NCBI GenBank assembly: GCA_050699055.1
Contig: JBOHCT010000010.1
Span: 1-40,725, forward strand
DNA length: 40,725 nt
DNA from: JBOHCT01 sp050699055
GTDB lineage: Bacteria > Actinomycetota > Actinomycetes > Streptosporangiales > JBOHCT01
Direction: 5' to 3'
Made by a program: the position numbers and the translations under genes. Positions 23,518-32,080 of this stretch are shown piece after piece; within the stretch, counting starts at the first letter, position 1, and every line of letters begins with the position of its first letter. The notes under the pieces were generated by a model. That model was not told where the DNA came from, did not search any database, and worked only from the letters and a program-made list of their open reading frames with translations.

Positions 23518-24012
23518 GTGGGAAGTGCGCCGAGTTCCGCGCTGGACGCGGCGGGGTATGTCGGCGTGTCTCCGCGGTTGTGGCCCGCGCGTCAGGTGCA
23601 GTGGGCCGCGTCCGCGGTTCCTGTGACGGCCGGCGGCACCGTGGCCGGGTGGCTGACCGTGGGTACCCCGCTCGGGGCCGGGCTGCTGGTCGGACTCGTG
23701 ATCGTCAGTGGCCTGTGGTGGCGAGGACTGAGAGGCCGTTACCGGTCCTGGGGGTACCAGGAGCGCGAGGACGATCTACTGGTGCGCCGCGGGATCATCT
23801 TTCGCCGGCTGTCTGTCGTCCCGTACGGGCGAATGCAGTTCGTCGACGTCACCGCCGGTCCGGTGGAGCGATGGTTCGGGTTGGCGACGGTCCAGCTGCA
23901 CACCGCGGCGGCGGCGACCGACGCGCGAATACCGGGCCTGGCGAGCCAGGAGGCGCAGCGGCTGCGTGACCGGTTGGCGTCGCTCGGTGAGGCGCGCGCG
24001 GCCGGGCTATGA
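23518..24012 (+). CDS. Bacterial PH-domain membrane protein (YdbS-like)
   Basis: A 164-residue protein. Two membrane segments lie at about residues 35-65 (TVAGWLTVGTPLGAGLLVGL region). A bPH2 domain follows: DDLLVRRGIIFRRLSVVPYG, RMQFVDVTAGPVERWFGLAT, VQLHTAAAATDARIPGL. The VPYGRMQFVDV stretch is the family signature. It pairs with the next gene, as YdbS pairs with YdbT in Bacillus, a system implicated there in membrane or bacteriocin tolerance. GTG 23518 follows GGAGG. Its stop overlaps the next start. Confidence 0.85.
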   Translation: MGSAPSSALDAAGYVGVSPRLWPARQVQWAASAVPVTAGGTVAGWLTVGTPLGAGLLVGLVIVSGLWWRGLRGRYRSWGYQEREDDLLVRRGIIFRRLSVVPYGRMQFVDVTAGPVERWFGLATVQLHTAAAATDARIPGLASQEAQRLRDRLASLGEARAAGL

Positions 24013-25391
24013 GGGACAACACTGTGCGCGACGTCGAGACCGGAGTCCCCTCGACCGGCCGCCCCGCCGTACCGATGGACAGCTGGTCCCGGTTGCATCC
24101 GCTGTCGCCGGTGGTGCGATTCGGGCGTGCGCTGTTCGTGGTCGTGGTCGTGGTGGTACCGCGGCTGGCGACGAGTCCGGACCCGGCGTCGAGCTGGGTC
24201 GACATCGGTGTTCTCGCCGTGACCGTCGTCGCCAGCGTCGTGTACTGGCTGGTGACCCGGTGGCGGGTACACGGTTCTGAGCTGCAGATCGAGACCGGGT
24301 TGGTACGCCGGCAGTCGATCCGCGTCCCGCTGAGCCGGATTCAGGCCGTCGACGTGGTCCAGCCGCTGGTCGGGCGGTGGCTTGGCCTGGCGGAGGTCCG
24401 CGTGGAGGTGGCGGGCCGGGGTTCGGGGCGCGGTCGGCTGGCCTATTTGACCCATGAGCACGCTACGGAGGTGCGTGCACGCCTGCTGGCGCTCGCTCAC
24501 GGCCTGTCGGAGGAGACGCCCGCGTCGCCGGAGCGGCGGGTACTGACCATGGACAACGGCCGACTGGTCGCCGCCACCGCGCTCGGCGGCCCGACCGTGG
24601 TCGCCGCGCTGCTGGTCGTGGCCGGCGTCGTCAGCGCGGCGCTGAACCCCGCGGCCTTCGCGGCCCTGCTGGGCTCATTCGTGCCGGTACTGATTGTCGT
24701 GGGGACGATACCGGCCCGCCGTGTCGTCGCCGAGTTCGGGCTTGTCGTGGCCGAGGCCGGGGACGGTCTGCGGGTACGCAGCGGTTTGCTGCAGACTCGC
24801 GCCGAGACCATCCCCTATGGTCGCGTGCAAGCCGTCCGGTGGGTCCAGCCACCGCTGTGGCGCCCGTTCGGCTGGTGTCGGCTCGAGGTTGACGTGGCCC
24901 GGCAGCAGTCCGGCCGCCGTGGCTCGGAGGACCGCAGCGCGAAGGTGACGTGTGCCCTGCTGCCGGCCGGCTCACCGGGCGAGGCCGTGTGGCTGCTGAG
25001 CCGGGTGCTTCCCGAGGCGCAGGCGACACCTCCGCCGGAGTCGCGTCCCCCGCGGCGCGCGGCCGTCAAGGCGCCGCTGTCGGCGTGGGCGCTGCGGGCC
25101 TGGCACGACTCGCGCTACATCGCCGCCCGTACCGGCCGGCTGTGGCTGATCACGGTGCTCGTTCCGATGGCGAAGGCGCAGAGCTTCCGCTACGTCCAAG
25201 GCCCCGTCCAGCGTCGGCTGGGGCTGGCGACGGTGCACGTCGACACAGCGGGGCGCAACTGGCGTGCGGTTGCCCGTTGCCGCGACGCCGGCGAGGCCGA
25301 CACGTTGCTCGAGCGACTACCCGAACTCGCGCGCGCCGCCCGGCGTGCCCCGCCGCCGGCTGCCGATACGTCCGAGGTCGCCCGCGACTAG
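24009..25391 (+). CDS. Bacterial PH-domain membrane protein (YdbT-like)
   Basis: A 460-residue protein with repeated bPH2 modules: LQIETGLVRRQSIRVPLSRI (about residue 95), RVRSGLLQTRAETIPYGRVQ (about 255), and a degenerate third, QSFRYVQGPVQRRLGLATVH (about 397). Membrane segments lie at about 37-80 and 195-235. It is encoded with the YdbS-like gene through an ATGA overlap. The function is unknown. The last 75 bp overlap the end of the convergent XRE gene. Confidence 0.85.
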   Translation: MRDNTVRDVETGVPSTGRPAVPMDSWSRLHPLSPVVRFGRALFVVVVVVVPRLATSPDPASSWVDIGVLAVTVVASVVYWLVTRWRVHGSELQIETGLVRRQSIRVPLSRIQAVDVVQPLVGRWLGLAEVRVEVAGRGSGRGRLAYLTHEHATEVRARLLALAHGLSEETPASPERRVLTMDNGRLVAATALGGPTVVAALLVVAGVVSAALNPAAFAALLGSFVPVLIVVGTIPARRVVAEFGLVVAEAGDGLRVRSGLLQTRAETIPYGRVQAVRWVQPPLWRPFGWCRLEVDVARQQSGRRGSEDRSAKVTCALLPAGSPGEAVWLLSRVLPEAQATPPPESRPPRRAAVKAPLSAWALRAWHDSRYIAARTGRLWLITVLVPMAKAQSFRYVQGPVQRRLGLATVHVDTAGRNWRAVARCRDAGEADTLLERLPELARAARRAPPPAADTSEVARD

Positions 25392-26747
25392 CTCGAAGCG
25401 CTCGGCGAGGGTGCGGACGGAGGGGGTGTCACCGAACGGCGCGAGCCCGCGGCGCAGGTCCCGCAGCGTGGCTGTGACCCGCTGTGAGCTGACCTGCGTC
25501 GCCAAAGTGAGGGCGCTATCGGCCTGGTGGCAGGCCGCCTCGACGTCGCCCTCCCGCAGGAAGGCCTCGGCGAGGAGAGCGAGGTGGACAGCGCGGTCGC
25601 GCACGAATGTCGGCCCGTGGCCGGCGGCCGCCCGCTCCAGGGCGGGGCGCGCGGCCGAGTCGCCCAGGCGCAGCAGGCACGCTCCGGTGAATGCCTCACC
25701 TTGGGCGTCGCTGAGCCAGTACAGCCACGGTGGACGGTCTCCCGTGCCGGGCACGCGTTCGGTCGCCGCTAGCGCTTGCCTGCACGGCGACGCCTCGCCC
25801 GCGGCCGCGTGAGCCTGAGCGAGCCGGAAATCGAGCATCGCCCGGATGGCGGGTGAGCCCGAGCGCCTAGCGCCGTCGCGGGCGGTGACGGCGAGGCGGG
25901 TCGCCTCACGCGGGTCGCCGACCTGTGCGAGCTGGTAGCTCATCGACGCCAACACGTACGCGCCGAGTGGGCCGTCGCCAGCCGCGTGGGCGGCGTGGAG
26001 CGCGGCGACATAGTAGCGCTGGCCGGCTCCGTGGAAGCCGGCGTCGACCGAAACCCACCCGGCGAGCTGTGCGAGATCCGCGGTCGCGATCAGCAGGCGG
26101 CGCTCGGTCGGTGCGGTGTAGGTCCCTTGCCGGAGCAGGGCGAAGGCGAGGCGTAGCTCCTCGTCGGCGAGCGCACGCAGGCCGCCCCCACCGAGCACGT
26201 CGTCGAGCCTGCGCAGGCGGGCCACCCGGCTCTCGAGCCAACCAACCACGCGTCGGTCGACACCGCGCCCGCCGAGGGCTCCCCGCAGGCGCTCCGGCTC
26301 CATCACCAGCCACTCACACCCAACCGCCGCCAGCGGAACCCCGCTCAGGCCGGGGAAGCCGCGAGAGTCGTCCCGCGCACGGTCGGCGGCGTCGGCGACG
26401 GCCTGCAGGCTCCCCTCGCGCGACCACGCGAAGGCGAGGGGAACGTCGCCCCACGCAGGCAGCCAGAGTGGCCACGGATGGAGCCGCACGATCTCGCCCG
26501 GGACATCGAAGAGCTCCGCGAGCAGGAACTGGGTCGCGCGGTCGGGGGTGGCGTCATGGTGCTCCCACCGCCACACGCGGTTCTTGGTCGTCGCGAGGTT
26601 GATCTCTTTTGCCCCCGCGAGCCGGCGGAGGGCCTCGGCGAGGTCGTGCTGGGACCAACCCCGCTCCGCCCGGGCGTAGGAGAGTGGGTGGCCGAAGACA
26701 CCTGAGCGGCCCCATGGACGGCTCTGACCAGAGAGGTCGCGAGGCAT
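25317..26747 (-). CDS. Large XRE family regulator with TPR-like C-terminus
   Basis: A 476-residue protein. A helix-turn-helix lies at about residues 20-75 (LSYARAERGWSQHDLAEALR, then TTKNRVWRWEHHDATPDRAT). The rest is an alpha-helical repeat region rich in Ala/Leu (for example YYVAALHAAHAAGDGPLGAY, LDFRLAQAHAAAGEASPCRQ, HLALLAEAFLREGDVEAACH), which looks like degenerate TPRs, the architecture of many Streptomyces regulators. The role is unknown. ATG 26747 has AAAGGA seven bases upstream. Divergent to the PrimPol-like gene. The C-terminal 75 bp overlap the PH-domain gene on the other strand. Confidence 0.8.
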   Translation of the reverse strand: MPRDLSGQSRPWGRSGVFGHPLSYARAERGWSQHDLAEALRRLAGAKEINLATTKNRVWRWEHHDATPDRATQFLLAELFDVPGEIVRLHPWPLWLPAWGDVPLAFAWSREGSLQAVADAADRARDDSRGFPGLSGVPLAAVGCEWLVMEPERLRGALGGRGVDRRVVGWLESRVARLRRLDDVLGGGGLRALADEELRLAFALLRQGTYTAPTERRLLIATADLAQLAGWVSVDAGFHGAGQRYYVAALHAAHAAGDGPLGAYVLASMSYQLAQVGDPREATRLAVTARDGARRSGSPAIRAMLDFRLAQAHAAAGEASPCRQALAATERVPGTGDRPPWLYWLSDAQGEAFTGACLLRLGDSAARPALERAAAGHGPTFVRDRAVHLALLAEAFLREGDVEAACHQADSALTLATQVSSQRVTATLRDLRRGLAPFGDTPSVRTLAERFELVAGDLGRIGSRRRGTPGGAREFG

Positions 26748-26828
26748 TGACGTGTCCTTTCCCCCGTGACGGCCAGCGACGCGGCCAAATGTAACGGCTC
26801 TTACCGACAAAAGTCGCCCCAGCTCTCC

Positions 26829-26848
26829 CGGGGACACCGCGGGGACAC
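26829..26848. promoter_or_regulatory. Tandem CGGGGACAC repeat in a divergent promoter
   Basis: CGGGGACAC occurs at 26829-26837 and again at 26840-26848, in the same orientation and 11 bp (about one helical turn) apart, just before the PrimPol-like start codon and after the divergent XRE gene. Two copies on the same DNA face suggest cooperative binding of a regulator, possibly the XRE protein. Confidence 0.35.
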
Positions 26849-26860
26849 TAAGAGGAACCT

Positions 26861-27481
26861 ATGAGGAATCTTCCGTCCGACCAGCTTCGGGCGCTTCGCT
26901 TTTTCCCGTACGTCGCAGACGCCTGGCGCGTCGACACGGAAGGGAAACCGATGGACTTCACCGCGTTGCCCGGATGGATGCGGGATATCGCGTATGATCG
27001 ACTCACTCACTGGATACACGTCTACACACGTCTCGGTTGGCGCCTCGCTCTTGGCAGCCACCCACTGGGCGAGGGGTGTTCGTGTGGCCGGAGCCACTGC
27101 CCAGCGCCTGGCGCCCACCCCGTCACCCCCGAGTCCTCGGGCAGGGCGGAGCTCATCTCATGGGCTCGTCGCCGTCCGCAGGCCAACCTGCTGCTCGCCA
27201 CGGGGGCGGCGGTCTGCGCTTTCGAGATATCCACCGCCAGGGCCGGGCCGGTTCTCACCCGTCTTCCGCCGGGGCCTGTCGTCAGGGCGGGCCGGTCGTA
27301 CATCGTCTTCGCCCGGGGCGACCATCCCGCGCCGCGCGCGAAAGCCGCGTGGCGCACCGAGGGTGACCATGTGCTGGTCCCGCCGTCTGTGCTGCCGACA
27401 GGTCATACGGCGAGTTGGGTGCGAGACCCGCTTCTCCCCATTCCTGATGGGGCCCTCGTGGCCGCCAGCATATTCGGGTAG
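26861..27481 (+). CDS. Stand-alone primase/polymerase (PrimPol) N-terminal-like domain protein
   Basis: A 206-residue protein. LGWRLALGSHPLGEGCSCGRSHCPAPGAHPV and a later PQANLLLATG...CAFEIS region (residues ~57-125) follow the pattern of the bifunctional DNA primase/polymerase N-terminal domain (A-x-x-G-W-x-V-x-P, C-x-C-G-x-x-x-C-x-x-x-G-x-H-P, N-x-x-x-x-T-G). The expected acidic D-x-D pair of an active enzyme is not obvious: the strand reads FEIS. So it may be a non-catalytic relative of the Streptomyces proteins of this kind. GAGG precedes ATG 26861. Downstream is the DnaA-box-like cluster. Confidence 0.6.
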   Translation: MRNLPSDQLRALRFFPYVADAWRVDTEGKPMDFTALPGWMRDIAYDRLTHWIHVYTRLGWRLALGSHPLGEGCSCGRSHCPAPGAHPVTPESSGRAELISWARRRPQANLLLATGAAVCAFEISTARAGPVLTRLPPGPVVRAGRSYIVFARGDHPAPRAKAAWRTEGDHVLVPPSVLPTGHTASWVRDPLLPIPDGALVAASIFG

Positions 27482-27510
27482 CCCTGACGTGGGAACACTC
27501 CTACGAAAAC

Positions 27511-27566
27511 TGTGGAAAAGTTCCTAGGGAGAGCCGGATCTGTGGATAACTACGGGTTGTGGAAAA
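27511..27566 (+). promoter_or_regulatory. Cluster of three DnaA-box-like sites
   Basis: TGTGGAAAA (27511-27519), TGTGGATAA (27541-27549, the exact complement of the E. coli box TTATCCACA) and TGTGGAAAA (27558-27566) lie in the same orientation with start-to-start spacings of 30 and 17 bp. The surrounding genome is about 70% G+C, so three such A/T-containing 9-mers in 56 bp are unlikely by chance. The rest of 27482-27770 holds no gene. Confidence 0.45.
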
Positions 27567-27770
27567 TGGTGTTCCCGATCTGTGCGCGAATATCCGGGAG
27601 AGGCGTACGTCGATATCTCGGCATCACCACCCATTCCCGCGATCTGGCCAGTGGTGACCGGACCGGCGCCGTCGTACCGCCCGCGACAGGACACCGCGCT
27701 GCTCACGCATCAGGTGGAGCCGCCGCGGCCCACCGCCGCGCGCTGGGGGAGATGGATACCCTTGGGGCCG

Positions 27771-28964
27771 ATGGCTTATCTCGACCACGCCGCCACGACT
27801 CCGATGTTCCCGGAGGCCATCGCCGCGATGAGCCGGGAGCTGGGGCGGCTCGGCAACCCGTCATCGCTGCACGCGCCGGGGCGGGAGGCGCGTCGTGTCG
27901 TTGAGGAGGCACGGGAGGCGATCGCCGACGCACTCGTCGCCCGCCCGAGCGAAGTGATCTTCACCGGGAGCGGGACCGAGGCGGACAACCTCGCGATCAA
28001 GGGCCTCTACTGGGCGCGGCGGACCGAGGATCCAGAACGCAGGCGGGTGCTCGTCGGAGCAGCCGAACACCATGCGGTCCTCGACGCCGCGGACTGGCTC
28101 GGCTCACACGAAGACGCCCAGGTGGAGCTGCTGCCCGTGGACCCGCTCGGCCGGGTCCAACCCGACGTTCTCGACGAGGCGATCGGTCGGGCGCCGGAGA
28201 CGGTGGCGCTGGTCAGCGTCATGTGGGCCAACAACGAAGTCGGCACCGTACAGCCGATCCGCGAGCTGGCCGCGGTCGCCCATGCGTACGACGTGCCCCT
28301 GCACAGCGATGCGGTACAGACCGTCGCCCAGCTGCCAGTCGACTTCTCGGCCGGCGGCGTCGACGCGCTGGCCCTGGCCGGACACAAGCTGGGCGGCCCC
28401 CTGGGCGTGGGGGCGCTCGTCCTGTCGCGCGGCCTCGAGCCGGTCCCCGTACTGCACGGCGGAGGGCAGGAACGCGACGTTCGTTCCGGCACACTCGACA
28501 CCCCGTCCATCGCCGGCCTAGCGGCGGCGGTCCGGATCGCGGTCGACAGGCGGCCGACCGAGGCCGACCGTCTCACCGCGCTGCGTGACGACCTGATCCG
28601 GCGGATGCGAGGGGTGGTGCCGGATGCTGTCCTGTTCGGCGACCCAGGGCCGGGCGCCGAACGGCGGCTCCCTGGCAACGCCCACTTCTCCTTCCCCGGC
28701 TGTGAGGGTGACTCGCTGCTGCTGCTCCTCGACGCCCGTGGCATCGCGTGCTCGACAGGGTCGGCGTGTACGGCCGGGGTGCCCAGGCCGAGCCACGTAG
28801 TCCTCGCCATGGGCGCCGACATCGATCGCGCCCGCGGCTCGCTGCGGTTCTCGCTCGGCCACACCTCCACGCAGGCCGACGTCGACGCCCTCGCCGAGGC
28901 CATCGGCCCCGCCGTCGAGCGCGCGCGTCACGCAGGGCTTGTCGGCAGCCGAGGGGGAAGCTGA
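27771..28964 (+). CDS. iscS-like: Cysteine desulfurase (IscS/NifS family)
   Basis: A 397-residue PLP enzyme that removes sulfur from cysteine and hands it on as persulfide. The N-terminal YLDHAATTP is standard. The PLP lysine is Lys206 in ALAGHKLGGP. The sulfur-accepting cysteine is Cys333 in the STGSACTAG loop. The next gene is mnmA, three bases away, so the product most likely feeds 2-thiouridine formation in tRNA, besides Fe-S cluster assembly. ATG 27771 is preferred because the family starts at M-x-Y-L-D. The preceding G-rich stretch is a weak ribosome site. Confidence 0.95.
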   Translation: MAYLDHAATTPMFPEAIAAMSRELGRLGNPSSLHAPGREARRVVEEAREAIADALVARPSEVIFTGSGTEADNLAIKGLYWARRTEDPERRRVLVGAAEHHAVLDAADWLGSHEDAQVELLPVDPLGRVQPDVLDEAIGRAPETVALVSVMWANNEVGTVQPIRELAAVAHAYDVPLHSDAVQTVAQLPVDFSAGGVDALALAGHKLGGPLGVGALVLSRGLEPVPVLHGGGQERDVRSGTLDTPSIAGLAAAVRIAVDRRPTEADRLTALRDDLIRRMRGVVPDAVLFGDPGPGAERRLPGNAHFSFPGCEGDSLLLLLDARGIACSTGSACTAGVPRPSHVVLAMGADIDRARGSLRFSLGHTSTQADVDALAEAIGPAVERARHAGLVGSRGGS

Positions 28965-28966
28965 CG

Positions 28967-30034
28967 ATGCGTGTGCTCGCCGCCATGTCGGGCGGGGTCG
29001 ACTCCGCGGTCGCGGCCGCGCGGGCGGCCCGTGCCGGCCACGACGTCACCGGCGTCCACCTCGCACTCTCGGCCAACCCCCGGTCGTACCGTTCCGGTGC
29101 CCGCGGCTGCTGCACGCTCGAGGACGCACGGGACGCGCGGCGTGCGGCCGATGTGACAGGCATTCCCTTTTACGTGTGGGACCTGGCGGAGCGCTTCCAC
29201 GACGACGTCGTAGAGGACTTCGTCCGGGAGTACGCGGCGGGGCACACGCCCAACCCTTGCGTGCGCTGCAACGAGCGGATCAAGTTCGCCGCTGTACTGG
29301 ACAAGGCCGTCGCCCTCGGTTTCGACGCGGTCTGCACCGGCCATCATGCGCGGCTCGTCGACGGTGTGCTCAGACGCAGCGTCGACCCAGGGAAGGACCA
29401 GTCGTACGTTCTCGCGGTGCTGCGGCCCGACCAGCTCGCCCGGGCGATGTTCCCGATCGGCGACTCGACCAAGGCCGAGGTGCGCACGGAAGCGGCCGGC
29501 CGTGGGCTCGCGGTGGCCGACAAGCCGGACAGCCACGACGTGTGCTTCGTTCCGAGCGGCGACACGGCCGGCTTCCTGGCCGAGCGGCTCGGGCACAGGC
29601 CCGGCCCTGTCGTCGACCCGGACGGCGAGGTCCTCGGCACCCACGACGGCGCGTATGCCTTCACGGTCGGCCAGCGGCGCGGCCTGGGTCTCGGGGCCAC
29701 CTCTGACGGGCGGCCGCGGTACGTACTCGACGTCGCCCCGCGTACCAACACGATTACCGTCGGGCCGGCGCAGGCGCTCGAGGTCGACGAGGTCGTCGGT
29801 GGTCCTCCCGTCTGGTCGGGCGGCGCGGCGCCGGTGGCGGAGCGCGAGTGTCTCGTCCAGCTCCGCGCCCATGGTCCGCCCATCCCATGCCGCGCGGGTC
29901 TCGACGGCGACGAGCTGCGTATCCGCCTGCACGAACCCGCTCGGGGCGTGGCGAAGGGTCAGACTGCCGTGCTGTACGACGGCGACCGCGTCCTGGGGTC
30001 CGCCACAGTTACGGCCACGGCGCGTCGAACGTGA
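28967..30034 (+). CDS. mnmA: tRNA 2-thiouridylase MnmA
   Basis: A 355-residue ATP-pyrophosphatase-type enzyme that puts sulfur on uridine 34 of tRNA-Lys/Glu/Gln. The PP-loop is SGGVDS (residues 8-13). The two catalytic cysteines are Cys98 in PNPCVRCN and Cys193 in DVCFVP. TGHHAR, FTVGQRRGLG and the C-terminal beta-barrel (VRLHEPARGVAKGQTAVLY-type) are present. GAGGGGGAAG precedes the ATG. The gene abuts the desulfurase gene, its sulfur source. Length is normal. Confidence 0.95.
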   Translation: MRVLAAMSGGVDSAVAAARAARAGHDVTGVHLALSANPRSYRSGARGCCTLEDARDARRAADVTGIPFYVWDLAERFHDDVVEDFVREYAAGHTPNPCVRCNERIKFAAVLDKAVALGFDAVCTGHHARLVDGVLRRSVDPGKDQSYVLAVLRPDQLARAMFPIGDSTKAEVRTEAAGRGLAVADKPDSHDVCFVPSGDTAGFLAERLGHRPGPVVDPDGEVLGTHDGAYAFTVGQRRGLGLGATSDGRPRYVLDVAPRTNTITVGPAQALEVDEVVGGPPVWSGGAAPVAERECLVQLRAHGPPIPCRAGLDGDELRIRLHEPARGVAKGQTAVLYDGDRVLGSATVTATARRT

Positions 30035-30131
30035 GCCCGGTGCAGGGCAGACGTTCAGCCGGCCTAGTGCCCGGCCCCGGAGCCGAACGTGGACACGTTC
30101 GACGAACACTCGCGGAGGGGAAGCCAGCACG

Positions 30132-30968
30132 GTGAAGTACGGCATCACGACGTTTCCGACCGATGAGGGCATCCGGGCCGACGATCTCGCCCGTGCCGTC
30201 GAACGACGCGGCTTCGAGTCGCTGTTCGTCTCTGAGCACTCGCACATCCCCGCGAGCCGACAGAGCCCTTACCCGGCCGGGGGCGAGCTGCCCCGCAGGT
30301 ACTACCGCACGCTCGACCCGTTCGTGGCCCTCACGGCTGCGGCGGCCGTGACGGAGCGGCTCGTCGTCGGTACCGGCGTGTGCCTGCTCATCCAGCGGGA
30401 CCCGATCCACACCGCGAAGGAGGTCGCGTCCCTCGACCTGCTCTCTGGCGGGCGTTTCGTCTTCGGCATCGGCGCCGGCTGGAACCGGGAGGAGATGGCG
30501 GACCACGGCACCGACCCCGCGAGACGTATGACGTTGCTGCGCGAGCGTGTCCTCGCGATGAAGGAGCTGTGGACCCAGGACGAGGCGGAGTACCACGGCA
30601 GCTTCGTGGACTTCGCGCCCACCTACTTCTGGCCCAAACCCGTCCAGCGCCCATATCCACCGGTCCTCGTCGGCGGTGGCGGACCTACGGTCCTCGACCG
30701 CGTCCTCGGCTACGGCGACGGATGGTTTCCCAATCCCGGTGGCGGACCCGCGGACTCCGTCGCCGACAAGATCGCCGAGCTGCGCCGCCGCGCGGACGAG
30801 AAGGGGCGTGCGGTCTCCGTCACTATCTTCGGCGCCCGGCCGGAGCGCGGCGAGGTCGAACAATACGCTGAACTCGGTGTCGAGCGGTGCCTTTTCCTCG
30901 TCCCGCCCCTACCGACCGACGACACGATGCGGCGTCTCGACACGCTCGCGAGTCTCGCCGGGAGGTGA
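30132..30968 (+). CDS. LLM class F420-dependent oxidoreductase
   Basis: A 278-residue luciferase-like TIM barrel protein: KYGITTFPTDEGIRADDLAR, LFVSEHSHIP, LVVGTGVCLLIQRDPIHTAK, and GRFVFGIGAGWNREEMADHG. The last is the classic G-x-G-x-G-W-x-x-E-E motif of actinobacterial F420 enzymes. The substrate is not known. GTG 30132 gives the usual start; the closest ribosome-site candidate is GAGGGG, about 12 bases upstream. Its stop overlaps the ribosome site of the MetE-like gene (GGAGGTGA). Confidence 0.85.
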   Translation: MKYGITTFPTDEGIRADDLARAVERRGFESLFVSEHSHIPASRQSPYPAGGELPRRYYRTLDPFVALTAAAAVTERLVVGTGVCLLIQRDPIHTAKEVASLDLLSGGRFVFGIGAGWNREEMADHGTDPARRMTLLRERVLAMKELWTQDEAEYHGSFVDFAPTYFWPKPVQRPYPPVLVGGGGPTVLDRVLGYGDGWFPNPGGGPADSVADKIAELRRRADEKGRAVSVTIFGARPERGEVEQYAELGVERCLFLVPPLPTDDTMRRLDTLASLAGR

Positions 30969-30970
30969 CC

Positions 30971-31990
30971 GTGGGGGATCCGACGTTCCCGTGGCCGCCA
31001 GGCAGTGCGACGGGTACCGGCGCGTACCCGGGTGGCGACGTCCGAGAGGCATTGCGGGTCGTCCTAGGCGAGCTGCCGGACCTGCCGCACCTTCCCGAGC
31101 TGCCCGCCCGAGGGACGGCCGCCGAGCCCCTCGGGCGTACGGCCGCGTTGCTCGTCGACCTGCCGGTCGAGCTGTTGCCCTCCGGTTGGCGGCTCGCGGA
31201 GCGCCCGGGCCACGACCTCGTCGTGGCGCGTGACCTCCTCGCCGGAGACCTCGACGTCCTGGAGGAGCTCGCTGGCGCCTACGCCGGCCCGTTCAAGATC
31301 CAGGCGGCCGGTCCTTGGACCTTGGCGTCCGGTGTGGAGCTGCGGCGCGGCGACAAGATGCTCGCCGATGGCGGCGCCGTCCGCGACCTCGTCGCCTCGC
31401 TCGCCGAGGGCCTCGCGGGCCACGTCGCCGACGTTCGCCGGCGCGTTCCCGGTGCGGACGTCGTACTGCAGCTCGACGAACCCGCGCTGCCCCGTATCCT
31501 TGCCGGCCGCGTGCCGTCGGCGAGCGGGCTGCGCGCTCTCCGGGCCGTCGAGGAGACCGAGGCGGCTGCCCAGCTCGTCCGTGTGGTCGAGGCGGTCAGC
31601 TCTGTCCCCGCCTGCTGCGCCATCCACTGCTGCGCTCGCGACGCCCCGGTCGGCCTGTTCAACGAGGTGGGTGTCCGGGCGATCTCCGTCGACACCGGCG
31701 TGTTGTCGACCGCGAGCGACGACGCTCTGGGCGCGGCGCTGGAGGCCGGCCTCGGCCTGTTTCTCGGCGTTGTCCCGAGCGACGGGCTCGTCACCGACGC
31801 TGGGCTGCCCACCGCGGGGGAGGCGGCGGACACCGCACGCGGCCTGTTGCGGCGGCTCGGACTCGCCTCCGATGAGGTCGCCGCCTCGGTCGTGCTCACC
31901 CCGGGGTGTGGGCTCGCGGCAGCGTCGCCGTCGTACGCCCGGGCCGCGATCGCCCGCTGTCGCGAGGCGGCCCGCCTGCTCGCCGCGTAA
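30971..31990 (+). CDS. Cobalamin-independent methionine synthase-like protein (MetE C-terminal type)
   Basis: A 339-residue protein related to the C-terminal barrel of MetE. The zinc-type residues are visible: LQLDEPAL, CCAIHCCARDAP (His and Cys ligands), and LTPGCGLA (Cys). There is no N-terminal barrel, so it is about half of MetE in length, like other short actinobacterial members. Methyl acceptor and donor are unknown. GGAGGTGA four bases before GTG 30971 fixes the start. It lies in the conserved order between the LLM oxidoreductase and ligA. Confidence 0.85.
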   Translation: MGDPTFPWPPGSATGTGAYPGGDVREALRVVLGELPDLPHLPELPARGTAAEPLGRTAALLVDLPVELLPSGWRLAERPGHDLVVARDLLAGDLDVLEELAGAYAGPFKIQAAGPWTLASGVELRRGDKMLADGGAVRDLVASLAEGLAGHVADVRRRVPGADVVLQLDEPALPRILAGRVPSASGLRALRAVEETEAAAQLVRVVEAVSSVPACCAIHCCARDAPVGLFNEVGVRAISVDTGVLSTASDDALGAALEAGLGLFLGVVPSDGLVTDAGLPTAGEAADTARGLLRRLGLASDEVAASVVLTPGCGLAAASPSYARAAIARCREAARLLAA

Positions 31991-32080
31991 CCGTGTTGGC
32001 GCACCGCACCAACCGGTCGTGTCGGTGGACACGGGTAGGTTCGCAGGTGATGGCCTTCGAGCGGGAGCGGAGGTAGGCGA

